NCBI RefSeq assembly: GCF_900113735.1
Contig: NZ_FOQM01000051.1
Coordinates: 1-47,156, forward strand
Length of the DNA: 47,156 bases
From: Bradyrhizobium sp. Gha
GTDB lineage: Bacteria; Pseudomonadota; Alphaproteobacteria; Rhizobiales; Xanthobacteraceae
Direction: 5' to 3'
Under the pieces are notes generated by a model. That model had not been told where the DNA came from. It saw only the letters and a list, made by a program, of their open reading frames with translations, and did not search any database. This document shows positions 1 to 8,004 of this stretch, in pieces. The position numbers were made by a program, and so were the translations under genes. Position 1 is the first letter of the stretch; each line of letters opens with the position of its first letter.

Positions 1-250
1 CCTCCTGGATGGTGATGATCGCATAACTCTCGCCCGTTCGCGCCTGTGCCTTGCGCTTCAGCTCTGCCAACAGCTTCAAAAGGTCCGCAATGTCGCCGGC
101 TTTCACGCTGTGTCTCGACATCTTCCCGCCCTTGCCCGGCGACAGCGATGTAACCAGCCATGTCGAACGGCTCAGTTCCAATGACACGAAAATTGCGCCA
201 AACTGTGTGCGGATAGCGGCCAGTCCGGCGGAAGGATGATCGAGCAACAT
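1..250 (-). CDS. IS110-family transposase, N-terminal part (cut by window edge)
   Basis: The minus strand is open from an ATG at 248-250 to the left edge, giving 83 residues. The translation begins MLLDHPSAGLAAIRTQFGAI and continues with FVSLELSRSTWLVTSLSPGK, which I recognise as the start of an IS110-type recombinase of the form common in Bradyrhizobium. IS110 enzymes combine an N-terminal RuvC-like DEDD domain with a C-terminal serine domain and use an element-encoded bridge RNA to choose target sites. Only the beginning of the DEDD domain is visible. Where many IS110 proteins have a GIDVSK-like motif carrying the first acidic residue, this one has VSLELS, so that residue would be Glu. Whether the rest of the gene is intact cannot be seen. 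Confidence 0.8.
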   Translation of the reverse strand, partial: MLLDHPSAGLAAIRTQFGAIFVSLELSRSTWLVTSLSPGKGGKMSRHSVKAGDIADLLKLLAELKRKAQARTGESYAIITIQE

Positions 251-310
251 CGTCGTCTCCAGGTTGGTGTGTTAGCAACCTCAGTCTGGCCTCAGACCAG
301 GTCGCTATCC
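1..310 (-). mobile_element. IS110-family element, 5' end with non-coding leader
   Basis: This is the recombinase start plus the bases just upstream of it. The leader at 251-310 contains a short stem (GTCTG/CAGAC around 284-297). In IS110 relatives of the IS621 type, the bridge RNA is transcribed from the non-coding stretch upstream of the recombinase gene. The outer boundary was not determined: no target duplication or defined end was recognised, and 310 is approximate. A chromosomal repeat starts at about 321, so the element probably ends before it. Confidence 0.4.
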
Positions 311-320
311 ACTCCCCATG

Positions 321-350
321 GAATCTTCGCTACGCTCGCAATGACGGAGT
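321..350. repeat. Half of a dispersed palindromic repeat
   Basis: The segment TTCGCTACGCTCGCAATGAC and its flank match the right arm of the inverted repeat at 9854-9942 and the end of the one at 39866-39988. Only one arm is present, as if the repeat was cut by the nearby IS110 insertion or by deletion. The gene-free stretch 251-720 holds this half-repeat, the ptsN relic at 565-632 and the operator at 684-720. I see nothing definite in 351-564. Confidence 0.55.
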
Positions 351-564
351 GTAAGGCGGCGACGCGCCGAAATCTCGTGTCCCGGACGCGCTGCAGCGTG
401 CAACGCCGCTGCGAAGAGCCGGGACCCAAGGCAACAAGGAAGCGCAGTGAATATGGGCCCCGGCTCAGCAGCGCACCGTTGAAGAAACGCTGCGCTGCGT
501 CCGGGCACGAGAACGAGTTGTGACGCTCGCTCTGCTGCTAGCCGGCAATGATGCGAGAGATCTA

Positions 565-632
565 GCCGCGGTCGCCTGCGGCAGTAGATCGCCCGGGCAT
601 CGCGCAAGGCGCGGAGCTTCTTGGCGATGTCC
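565..632 (-). pseudogene. Relic of the 3' end of ptsN
   Basis: Positions 585-632 match 10026-10073, inside the intact ptsN, at 45 of 48 bases and in the same orientation. After 13 bases missing from the relic, 565-584 matches the last ptsN codons at 18 of 20 bases, and a TAG follows directly where the intact gene has TAA. On the minus strand the relic reads KKLRALRDARAIY and then, out of frame, LPQATA. It is too short to be a gene and is shifted by the 13-base deletion. It lies 9.4 kb from the intact copy and brackets the accessory block between them. Confidence 0.8.
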
Positions 633-683
633 CCGCTCGCGTGCGGCGGACTCGGCTCCGCACGAGGCCGTCATCGATCCGTG

Positions 684-720
684 ATTTGACATTTCATCCA
701 CATTTGTCAAATCTGACAAA
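684..720. promoter_or_regulatory. Palindromic operator candidate in front of TetR gene 1
   Basis: A perfect inverted repeat TTTGTCA-AATC-TGACAAA (703-720) ends directly at the ATG of the TetR gene. An overlapping wider pair, ATTTGACA at 684-691 and TGTCAAAT at 705-712, shares bases with it. TetR proteins usually bind palindromes in their own promoter, so autoregulation of the TetR-hydroxylase operon is the natural reading. The site fills the place of a Shine-Dalgarno sequence, so the mRNA may be nearly leaderless or may start further in. Confidence 0.6.
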
Positions 721-1374
721 ATGCAGGCCAAGTCCTCTCCCAAGGCCCTTCCGCAGGACCGCATCCTCGACGCCGCCATGCGCGTGTTCCGGCGCCACGG
801 ATTCCGCCGCTCCTCGATCGAGCAGGCGGCGGCGGAGGCCGGACTGACGCGGCAGGCGCTGTATCATCACTTCGCCTCCAAGGAGGCGCTGTTTCGCGCC
901 GTGCTCGAGCGGCTCTACGAGCAGGGGCTCGCTGCCGAAATCGCGGCAGCGAAGGCGGCGGAAGAAGCGGGCCTCGCGCTTGCCGACATCCTGGTCGCCG
1001 AGATCGGCGCGCGGATGCAGTCGCTGCTCGCCTCGCTCAAGGACTCGCCCCATACCGAGGAGCTGTTTTCCGAGCACCTCGCACAGGCGCGCGACCTCTA
1101 CCAGAGCTATTCCAGCCGTTTCGCCGACGAGATCGCAACCACGATCGCGCGGGTGTGCCGCAAGCGAAAGCTCACGCTCGAAAGCGGCATCACGGTGCGC
1201 GAGCTCGCGCGCTGCGTCGAGATGGCGATCCACGGCACCAAATCCGCTTTCCCTTCCATGCAGCCGGTCGACGCGTTCCTGAAACAGCTCGAGACCATGC
1301 TGCGCATGTTGATCGCCGGCGCGATGACGCCGCTCGCGAAGAAGTCCCCACGCAAAACGGGAGTTCGGAAATGA
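721..1374 (+). CDS. TetR/AcrR-family transcriptional regulator
   Basis: This 217-residue protein has an N-terminal TetR helix-turn-helix at about residues 12-60 (RILDAAMRVFRRHGFRRSSI, then AGLTRQALYHHFASKEALF) and a helical C-terminal ligand/dimer domain. Family members are one-component repressors released by a small molecule. The stop codon overlaps the ATG of the molybdenum hydroxylase gene (ATGA at 1371-1374), so the regulator and the enzyme are translationally coupled. The ligand is probably the hydroxylase substrate or product (inference). A palindrome ends at the start codon and probably serves as its operator. No clear ribosome binding site precedes the ATG at 721. Confidence 0.88.
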   Translation: MQAKSSPKALPQDRILDAAMRVFRRHGFRRSSIEQAAAEAGLTRQALYHHFASKEALFRAVLERLYEQGLAAEIAAAKAAEEAGLALADILVAEIGARMQSLLASLKDSPHTEELFSEHLAQARDLYQSYSSRFADEIATTIARVCRKRKLTLESGITVRELARCVEMAIHGTKSAFPSMQPVDAFLKQLETMLRMLIAGAMTPLAKKSPRKTGVRK

Positions 1375-4058
1375 CCACCACGACCATCAATGGAAGGCCT
1401 CTGGTGCTGCCCGACGATCCGGATGCGCTCTTGATCGACGTGATCCGCGACGGCGGCCTCACCGGCACCAAGCTCGTCTGCGGCTCCGGCGTCTGCGGCG
1501 CCTGCACCGTGCTGCTCGACGGCACGCCCGTCGTGAGCTGCCTGTTGCCGGCGCAGGCGACCGCCGGCAAATCGCTGACCACCATCGAGGGCGTGGGAGC
1601 CGCCGGATTGCATCCGGTGCAGAAGGCGTTCATGGCGCACGACGCCCTGCAATGCGGCTTCTGCACCTCAGGCTTCGTCGTCGAAGCCACCGCCTTCCAT
1701 GACAGCTGGCGCGCGACCAAGGGCACGGCGACGCCCGCGCGCGAGGAGATCGCCGCCGCACTATCGGGACACCTCTGCCGCTGCGGCGCCTATGAAGGCA
1801 TTTTTCGCGCGGTGGCGGAGGCTTGTTCAGGCCGCTTCGACGGCAACGATCCGATCGCGCCGCGGCTGGAAGCCCGCGACAAGGTGACGGGACTGGCCTG
1901 CTACACCGTCGACATCCACCATGACGGCCAGCTCGAAGGCGTCATCCTGCGCGCGCACGTCGCGCATGCGAGGATCACCGGGCTCGATCTGGCGCCGGCG
2001 CGCGCCATGGCCGGTGTGGCCGCGGTCGTTCCGCTGCTCGACGATGACAACATGATCCGGTTCGTCGGCGCGCCGATTGCAGCCGTCGCGGCCAGTGATC
2101 GCCGCACCGCACTGAAGGCAATCGCCGCGATCACCTTCAAGATCGAGCCATTGCCCGCGGCGATCGGGCTCGATGCAGCGCGACGCGACGATGCGCCCGT
2201 CGTGTTCGAAAAGAAGGACCGCAAGCGTGCCGGCAACGTCTCCGAGGGCGCCGGCGGCGCTCCGGTGTCGTGGAAGGGCAATGTCCGCGGGCCTTCGGCG
2301 CCGTTCTCGCACAAAGCCAAGCAGGCGAGGCACTGGCTCGACGAGGCGCGGGCGCAACGCAATCCGCTGCTGGTCGAGGAAACCTTCCGCGTCTCGACGC
2401 AACAGCACGCAAGCCTCGAACCACATGCCGCCGTGGCCAGGTTCGATGGCGATCAGCTCACGGTGCACATCTCGACCCAGGCCATCCATGAGAGCATGGA
2501 GAAGATCGCCAAGCGCTATGGCCTTCCGCACGACAAGGTGCGTGTGATCGCCGATCATGTCGGCGGCGGGTTCGGCTCCAAGGGCAGCGTCGGGCTCGAG
2601 ACCATCGCCGCGATCGAGCTTGCGCGCGCCGCGAAGGCGCCGGTGCGTGTCGCCTTCGATCGGGGAGAGGAGCTTTCCGTCACCGGCTATCGTCCGGCCG
2701 CCGAGCTGAAACTGTCCTTGCTGCCTTCGACGGAAGGCCGCCTCAAGGCGCTGTCGCTCACCGCGCATGCCGATACCGGCGCCGCCGTGAACTCGCTGAT
2801 CGCCGGCCTGGCGCGGCTGATCTATCCGGCCGAAGCAAAAGAGCTCGTCGACTTCGACGTGCTCAGCAATTTGCCGCCCGGCGCGCCGTTCCGCGGCCCC
2901 GGCGGTCCGCCGATGTCGTTTGCGCTGGAGCAGGCGGTCGACGAAGCGGCGCTGCGCATGAAGCTCGATCCGATTCAGCTGCGCAAGCGCTGGGACCCCG
3001 ATCCCAACCGCCAGCGATTGTACGACTGGGCCGCCGGCCTCGACGTGTGGAAAAATCGCAAGCCGGCCGGCTCGCAACAAGGCCGCTACCGGCGCGGCGT
3101 CGGCGTCGCCACCGGCTACTGGCTCTATCTCTGGCAGACCGGCTCCTCGGTCGAGCTCGCGGTCAAGGGCGGCCGCATCGTCGCAAGCTGCGCGGTGCAG
3201 GATATCGGGACGGGCACGCGGAGCGTGATCGCGAACACGGTCGCGAAGGCGTTCGATCTCGAGCCGCAGGATGTGGAGGTTCGCGTCGGCCGCTCCAACC
3301 TGCCGCGAGGGCCGGGTTCCGGCGGCAGCCGTGTCACCGCCTCGGTGGTGCCGCCGACCTTGCTCGCCATCGACAAGCTGAAAGCGGAAATCAGGCGCAC
3401 CGCGTCTCGCACACCTGCTCCGGGCTCGAACGCGCCGTGGCGCGAGATGATCGCGGCTTCTCCTGACGTCTCCGTGTCGGCGAGGCGCCAGGAGGACGGC
3501 AAGCCGCCGCCCGGCGTCAGGCCGGCGCTGCACGAGGCGGGCATCATGGGCCGGGTGTTCGGTTGGGTGCTGCGCCTGATGAACCACATGGTGGTCGGCG
3601 CCGGCGTGCCGAGCTCGGTACAGGTGATGGAAGTCGAGGTCGATACCTGGCTCGGCCATGTGCGCGTGCTCAACGCCTATACGGGCCTCGCGATCGGCAA
3701 GCTCGCCGCGCCGGCGCTGGCGCGAAGCCAGGCCGCAGGCGCGGTGATCCAGGGCATCGGCTACGCCCTCTATGAAGCGCGCGAGACCGATCCTTCGAGC
3801 GGCCACATCCTGAGCGGCAGCATGGAGGATTACCGCATTCCCGGGATTGCGGACATGCCGAAACTGGACGTGCATTTCGACGAGGCCGGTTTCGAGCATG
3901 TGCCGGGCGGCAGCGTCGGCATCGGCGAAGTCGCCACCGTGCCGACCTCGCCCGCGATCGCCAACGCCATCCGCGATGCGATCGGCGTGAGACTGACCGA
4001 GATTCCGTTCCGGCCCGATCGTCTGGTGGCCGCGCTGAAAGGGAGGGATGCAGCATGA
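1371..4058 (+). CDS. Molybdenum hydroxylase, fused 2Fe-2S and molybdopterin subunits (xanthine dehydrogenase / aldehyde oxidase family)
   Basis: The 895-residue product joins two normally separate subunits. Residues 1-150 form the [2Fe-2S] subunit: first cluster ligands C37, C42, C45 and C57; second cluster C95, C98, C136 and C138. The rest is the molybdopterin cytosine dinucleotide-binding subunit, with HVGGGFGSKG, PFRGPGGPP and a C-terminal GIGE whose Glu853 fits the catalytic glutamate. These enzymes hydroxylate aldehydes or N-heterocycles with water as oxygen donor. The next gene supplies the FAD subunit. The start at 1371 is preferred over longer readings because it overlaps the TetR stop (ATGA) and begins directly with the ferredoxin-like fold. 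The substrate cannot be told. The fused layout recalls isoquinoline 1-oxidoreductase-like enzymes, but the FAD partner is of the PaoB kind. Confidence 0.9.
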   Translation: MTTTTINGRPLVLPDDPDALLIDVIRDGGLTGTKLVCGSGVCGACTVLLDGTPVVSCLLPAQATAGKSLTTIEGVGAAGLHPVQKAFMAHDALQCGFCTSGFVVEATAFHDSWRATKGTATPAREEIAAALSGHLCRCGAYEGIFRAVAEACSGRFDGNDPIAPRLEARDKVTGLACYTVDIHHDGQLEGVILRAHVAHARITGLDLAPARAMAGVAAVVPLLDDDNMIRFVGAPIAAVAASDRRTALKAIAAITFKIEPLPAAIGLDAARRDDAPVVFEKKDRKRAGNVSEGAGGAPVSWKGNVRGPSAPFSHKAKQARHWLDEARAQRNPLLVEETFRVSTQQHASLEPHAAVARFDGDQLTVHISTQAIHESMEKIAKRYGLPHDKVRVIADHVGGGFGSKGSVGLETIAAIELARAAKAPVRVAFDRGEELSVTGYRPAAELKLSLLPSTEGRLKALSLTAHADTGAAVNSLIAGLARLIYPAEAKELVDFDVLSNLPPGAPFRGPGGPPMSFALEQAVDEAALRMKLDPIQLRKRWDPDPNRQRLYDWAAGLDVWKNRKPAGSQQGRYRRGVGVATGYWLYLWQTGSSVELAVKGGRIVASCAVQDIGTGTRSVIANTVAKAFDLEPQDVEVRVGRSNLPRGPGSGGSRVTASVVPPTLLAIDKLKAEIRRTASRTPAPGSNAPWREMIAASPDVSVSARRQEDGKPPPGVRPALHEAGIMGRVFGWVLRLMNHMVVGAGVPSSVQVMEVEVDTWLGHVRVLNAYTGLAIGKLAAPALARSQAAGAVIQGIGYALYEARETDPSSGHILSGSMEDYRIPGIADMPKLDVHFDEAGFEHVPGGSVGIGEVATVPTSPAIANAIRDAIGVRLTEIPFRPDRLVAALKGRDAA

Positions 4059-4975
4059 GTGTCGCCGTCATGACCGCCGAGCCCGTGCCTGAATTCCGCG
4101 CCGGAGGCACCGATTTCAGCGAACGCCGCCGCAGCGGCGTGTCGCAGGGAATGCTGATCGATATCTCGGGCACCGGCTCCAAGGCGATCACCTGGGACGC
4201 CGACGGATCAGCCCAGATCGGCGCGTTGACCACCATCGCCACGATCGCGGCGGACGCGCGCATCGCCGCTGGCTATCCCGGCCTTGCGGCGAGCGCTCAA
4301 GGCCTCGCCACGCCGCAGGTGCGCCAGGTTGCAACGCTCGGCGGCAATCTCGCGCAGCGTTCGCGCTGCTGGTATTTCCGCCGGGCCGACATCGATTGCC
4401 TGAAGAAGAGCGGCAGCACCTGCCCGGCCCGGTCGGGCAATCATCTCTATGGCGTTGCCTTCGATCTCGGGCCCTGCGTCGCGCCGCATCCCTCGACCAT
4501 GGCGGCGGCCCTGCTCGCCTATGATGCGACCATCGTCACGGACCGGCGCAGCGGATTGACCATTGCCGGCCTGCTCGGCGACGGCTCGATCTCGCACGCC
4601 GATCATGCACTGGCAGCAGGCGAGATGATCCAGAGCATTGCGCTTCCTGCTCCGCTCGAGGGCGAGCGCGCTTCCTACAGGCGCGCGATCAGCCGGAGCC
4701 ATGCGGAATGGCCGCTGGTGGAACTCTGCGCCCGCGTCATTGTCGCCGACGGCAAGTTTCAACTCGTGCGTCTGGCTGCCGGCGGTGTTGCGCCCGTGCC
4801 GCTTCGCCTCACCGCCGCGGAAGTCGCGCTTCATGGCAGGATTGCCAACGCGGCATCGATCGCAGAAGCGGCGAAAGCGGCGACCTCGGGTGCCAAGCCC
4901 TTGCCGATGACGGCCTACAAGCTCGATCTTCTGCAAGGGCTGGTGCGCGACGTGCTGGAGCGGATTGCGGATTAG
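4055..4975 (+). CDS. FAD-binding subunit of the molybdenum hydroxylase, with 4Fe-4S cysteines (PaoB/YagS-like)
   Basis: This 306-residue protein overlaps the preceding gene by ATGA, so it belongs to the same operon. It has the FAD-binding fold of CoxM/XdhB-type subunits (QVATLGGNLAQRSRCWYFRR) and passes electrons from the FeS domain to an acceptor. Four cysteines, C105, C115, C123 and C141, sit in the loop that in PaoB and 4-hydroxybenzoyl-CoA reductase beta subunits holds an extra [4Fe-4S] cluster, which simple XdhB/CoxM proteins lack. The N terminus (MSVAVMTAEPVPEFRAGGTD) is shorter than usual but the FAD loop is present. No Tat signal is seen on either subunit, so a cytoplasmic enzyme is likely. 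Confidence 0.87.
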   Translation: MSVAVMTAEPVPEFRAGGTDFSERRRSGVSQGMLIDISGTGSKAITWDADGSAQIGALTTIATIAADARIAAGYPGLAASAQGLATPQVRQVATLGGNLAQRSRCWYFRRADIDCLKKSGSTCPARSGNHLYGVAFDLGPCVAPHPSTMAAALLAYDATIVTDRRSGLTIAGLLGDGSISHADHALAAGEMIQSIALPAPLEGERASYRRAISRSHAEWPLVELCARVIVADGKFQLVRLAAGGVAPVPLRLTAAEVALHGRIANAASIAEAAKAATSGAKPLPMTAYKLDLLQGLVRDVLERIAD

Positions 4976-5000
4976 TTGGTCCCGGCGGCATCGGCACTGT

Positions 5001-5160
5001 GCTCCCTCTCCCGCTTGCGGGAGAGGGTTGGGGAGAGGGTGTCTCCGCAACGGAACACTCCCCCAGGGAAAGAACCCTCACCCGGCGCGCGGGACGATGC
5101 TTCGCATCGCCCGGGACGCACCGACCTCTTCCGCACGCGGGAGAGGTGCACCTAGCCCGC
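5001..5160. repeat. REP-like palindromic repeat cluster
   Basis: The hairpin CCCTCTCCCGC/GCGGGAGAGGG (5004-5014 and 5017-5027) is followed by GGTTGGGGAGAGGGTGTCTC, then by a second GC-rich palindromic part (GGACGATGCTTCGCATCGCC near 5092) and another GGGAGAGGT arm. The same hairpin with the same right flank recurs at 34248-34290. It lies between the converging ends of the hydroxylase operon and the acyl-CoA ligase, where it may also help stop transcription. No U-tract is present. Confidence 0.7.
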
Positions 5161-5192
5161 GGCGGCTTGATTCAGCCCAAACTCATCACGCT

Positions 5193-6731
5193 CTATCCGC
5201 CCGAGCGACCTGCGAGTCGCGCGCGAATGTCCGGCTTCAGCACCTTGCCGACCTTGGAGCGCGGCAGATCGTCCCAGATCTCGATCTGCTTCGGTGTCTT
5301 GACGCTGCCGATCTGCCGCTTGACGAAAGCCGCAAGTGCCGTCGCATCGACGCTCTGGCCGGCGCGGGGCTGCACCACCGCGACGATCCGCTCGCCCCAT
5401 TTCTCGTCCGGCAGGCCAATCACGGCGCAATCCTGCACCGCCTCGTGCCCGCGCAATGCGTTTTCGACCTCGATCGAATAGACGTTGAACCCGCCTGATA
5501 TGATCATGTCCTTGGCGCGGTCGACGATGTAGAGGTAGCCGTCACCGTCGATGTAGCCGATGTCGCCGGTGTGGTGCCAGCCATGCGCCGAGGCCTCCGC
5601 CGTTGCCTCTGGATTCTTGTAATAGCCTTCCATCACCAGCGACCCGCGCACCACGATCTCGCCGCGCTCGCCTGACGGCAGCAGATTGCCGTCCGCGTCC
5701 ATAATGCCGGCCTGCACCAGCGGGCTGATCCGTCCGGCCGACGACAGTCGTTCCATCGCAATCGTGCCGTCCGGATTGTAATGCTCCTCGGGCGCCATCG
5801 TCGAAATCATCATCGGCGCTTCGGTCTGACCGAACAACTGCGCCATCGGCCCGATGCGTCGAAGCGCCTCCGCAAGCCGCGTGGCCGAGATCGGCGCCGC
5901 ACCATACCAGAAGCATTGCAGCGAGCCGAGTTTCGCGGAATCGAGCCTGGGATGATCGAGCAGCATGTAGATCACGGTCGGAGGCAGGAAGGTGTGCGTG
6001 ACGCCATGGCGCTCGATCAGATCGAGGAATTCGGCGATGTCGGGGTGATGCATGATCACGATGCGGCCGCCGAGCGTCATGATCGGGAAACACAGCACGC
6101 CGGCGGCGTGCGTCAGCGGCGCCAATGCGAGGTAGACCGGGCGGCCCTTGAAGGGGTAGCCCATCAGCGTCAGGGCCGTCATGGCCTCGATGTTGCGGCC
6201 CGACAGCATGACGCCCTTGGGCTTGCCGGTGGTTCCGCCGGTGCCCGGGATCATCGCGAGGTCGTCGACCGGCGCCCGCTGGTAGTCGTCGTCCGAAACG
6301 CTGCGGAGCCAGCTGTCGAAGGAAGATGCAAACGGCAGCTCGGCATCGAGGCAGACGAGCAGGCGCAGCTTCGGCAGGTCGGACCGGACCGCCTCGACCA
6401 TCGGAGCGAAGCTCGAATGAAACAGCAGTGCGGCGCAGTCGAATTGATCGAGTATGAATTTGTTCTCGGCCGCCTCGTTGCGCGGATTGATCGGGCACCA
6501 GACCGCACCGGCGCGTGAAATGCCGAACACGCAGGCGAAGGCCAGCGGGTCGTTGCCGGAGAGGATCGCAACCTTCTCGCCCGCCGCGAGCCCCGATCCT
6601 GCAAGTCCGCGCGCGACGCGGTAGCTCAGGCGCTGCACCTCGCGATAGCTGAGATCGCGTCCGTCCATGGTGAGGCACGGCGCGTCCGGGCCCAGCGAGG
6701 CACCTTTATCGAGGTAATCGATGAAGCGCAT
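5193..6731 (-). CDS. AMP-dependent acyl-CoA synthetase (class I adenylate-forming enzyme)
   Basis: The 512-residue protein has the P-loop-like motif IPGTGGTTGKPKG (about residues 162-174), the adenylate-binding GQTEAPM, the hinge/ATP motif WHHTGDIGYIDGDGYLYIVD, and the C-terminal RSKVGKVLKP that carries the catalytic lysine. It should activate a carboxylic acid to an acyl-AMP and then an acyl-CoA. The start at 6731 follows a strong GGAGGG ribosome binding site. It lies downstream of the SDR and the saccharopine-dehydrogenase-like gene on the same strand. All three are probably one catabolic unit, although a 106-base gap with a strong hairpin precedes this gene. The substrate is unknown; medium-chain fatty or aromatic acids are typical of the family. 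Confidence 0.88.
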   Translation of the reverse strand: MRFIDYLDKGASLGPDAPCLTMDGRDLSYREVQRLSYRVARGLAGSGLAAGEKVAILSGNDPLAFACVFGISRAGAVWCPINPRNEAAENKFILDQFDCAALLFHSSFAPMVEAVRSDLPKLRLLVCLDAELPFASSFDSWLRSVSDDDYQRAPVDDLAMIPGTGGTTGKPKGVMLSGRNIEAMTALTLMGYPFKGRPVYLALAPLTHAAGVLCFPIMTLGGRIVIMHHPDIAEFLDLIERHGVTHTFLPPTVIYMLLDHPRLDSAKLGSLQCFWYGAAPISATRLAEALRRIGPMAQLFGQTEAPMMISTMAPEEHYNPDGTIAMERLSSAGRISPLVQAGIMDADGNLLPSGERGEIVVRGSLVMEGYYKNPEATAEASAHGWHHTGDIGYIDGDGYLYIVDRAKDMIISGGFNVYSIEVENALRGHEAVQDCAVIGLPDEKWGERIVAVVQPRAGQSVDATALAAFVKRQIGSVKTPKQIEIWDDLPRSKVGKVLKPDIRARLAGRSGG

Positions 6732-6781
6732 GATCCCTCCGGGAGCAGTGTCAGGTTGGTTGGATGCGAACCGCGGTGAAA

Positions 6782-6812
6782 GTCCACCTCTCCCCGATGG
6801 GGAGAGGTGGAC
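6782..6812. repeat. Perfect 14-bp hairpin between catabolic genes
   Basis: Arms GTCCACCTCTCCCC (6782-6795) and its exact complement (6799-6812) flank a GAT loop. The core CCTCTCCCC/GGGGAGAGG resembles the REP family seen elsewhere in the window. For minus-strand transcription the distal side reads CTTTCACC, a poor U-tract, so it may weaken rather than end transcription into the acyl-CoA ligase. Confidence 0.65.
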
Positions 6813-6837
6813 AAAAATCGCCGCCGTGCTGCGTCTC

Positions 6838-7968
6838 CTAATCGTGCACGGTCAGGATCGGCTTGCTGACGAGCCCGAAACTGCGCAATTGCCCGAGCAG
6901 CTCGTGGTGGCCGAATGCCTGACAGGCGGAGGCGAAGCCGACGCGCTTGGGCGGTTGCTGCAGCAGATGCGCGGCGGCATAGGCCTGCAGCATGCCGGTT
7001 TGCTTGTAGTTGCTGTTGCCGTTGATGACACAGTGCGCGCGGCCCAGCGGGCCGGAGGCATGCACCGAATCCATCGACTTGTTGACGCGCGGGTTCTCGC
7101 GCGGCGGCATGGTGTTCATGACGCCCGCAGCGGTCTGCGCCAGCGCGGCGTAGCGATCGTCGGGTTTCATGTCCTTGGTCGCCTCCAGCGCGGCGGCGAC
7201 GATCTGTGGCACGCCCAGCATCAGCGCGCGGTTGAACACGCCACCCAGCACCTTCACGTTGGCCACGCGGGGATCACGCTTGAACCACACCGGGTGCGAG
7301 GTGCCGCCCCAGGGGAGTGCCAGCGCCAGTTCGTGCTGGCCGGGGATGACGAGGTTGGTGAGGCCGGCATCGGGCTGATGCTCGACATATTTGTTTTGCT
7401 CGAGGTAGTAGGCCTTGGCCATCGCCGCATTGACCAGGATGGTCTGCGTCGAAGCGATCGTCGGGCTGCCACCCCAGAACACGGCGATATCGAGCGTATC
7501 GAGGCCTGGCGTCTCCAGGCACAGCTGGGCTGCGATTTCGCCGGTGGTGTACATCTGCGCGATGCCGGGCGCCAGCAGCAGGCCGGCATTGGCGAACTTC
7601 GTGCCCCACTCCTGTTCGAGGGTGATCAGCCAGTCCTGCTCGCCTGTCGTGTCGGTGTAATGGCATCGGGACGCCCAGCAGGCTTGCACCACCTCCCCGC
7701 CGAACTTGGCGAAGGGGCCGACCGTGTTGAGCACCACCGAGGCGCCGCTGAACAATTCGGTCAGCGCGCCCACGGTGTGCGGCACTTCCACCACCTCGTA
7801 GTCGGCGGTCTCGATGCCGGCCACGTTCGCCTTCATTGCCGCGTTGAGCTTCTCGGCGCTGCGGCCGGCGGCGACGAAGGGGATGTTGTACTCACGTAAG
7901 TATTCGCAGACGAGGCGGCCGGTGTAGCCGGAAGCGCCATAGACGATGACGGGCTTCTTCGCACTCAT
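6838..7968 (-). CDS. Saccharopine dehydrogenase-like NAD(P)-binding protein (DUF5938-like)
   Basis: This 376-residue protein begins with a Rossmann motif (VIVYGASGYTGRLVCEYLRE) and continues as a saccharopine-dehydrogenase-type fold (VVLNTVGPFAKFGGEVVQAC, then HYTDTTGEQ). Family members are oxidoreductases or trans-acting enoyl reductase-like proteins. The true reaction here is not known and lysine metabolism is unlikely. GGAGG precedes the ATG at 7968. It lies 36 bases downstream of the SDR gene and upstream of the acyl-CoA ligase, all on the minus strand, which points to a shared pathway for one substrate. An inverted repeat ATTTTCA-TTG-TGAAAAT (7983-7999) sits in the gap before it. Confidence 0.8.
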   Translation of the reverse strand: MSAKKPVIVYGASGYTGRLVCEYLREYNIPFVAAGRSAEKLNAAMKANVAGIETADYEVVEVPHTVGALTELFSGASVVLNTVGPFAKFGGEVVQACWASRCHYTDTTGEQDWLITLEQEWGTKFANAGLLLAPGIAQMYTTGEIAAQLCLETPGLDTLDIAVFWGGSPTIASTQTILVNAAMAKAYYLEQNKYVEHQPDAGLTNLVIPGQHELALALPWGGTSHPVWFKRDPRVANVKVLGGVFNRALMLGVPQIVAAALEATKDMKPDDRYAALAQTAAGVMNTMPPRENPRVNKSMDSVHASGPLGRAHCVINGNSNYKQTGMLQAYAAAHLLQQPPKRVGFASACQAFGHHELLGQLRSFGLVSKPILTVHD

Positions 7969-8004
7969 TGTGTTCCTCCGATATTTTCATTGTGAAAATG
8001 CTTG

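Noticed and set aside
1155..1370. N-terminal extension of the hydroxylase frame by 72 residues
   Set aside because: The added part overlaps the TetR gene in another frame and is Arg-rich. The ferredoxin-like fold starts at the ATG at 1371, coupled by ATGA.
1827..3899. 690-codon open frame on the minus strand, antisense to the molybdenum hydroxylase
   Set aside because: Composition is Arg/His/Asp-rich without any domain, and it mirrors the GC-rich coding strand. The plus-strand gene has clear motifs throughout.
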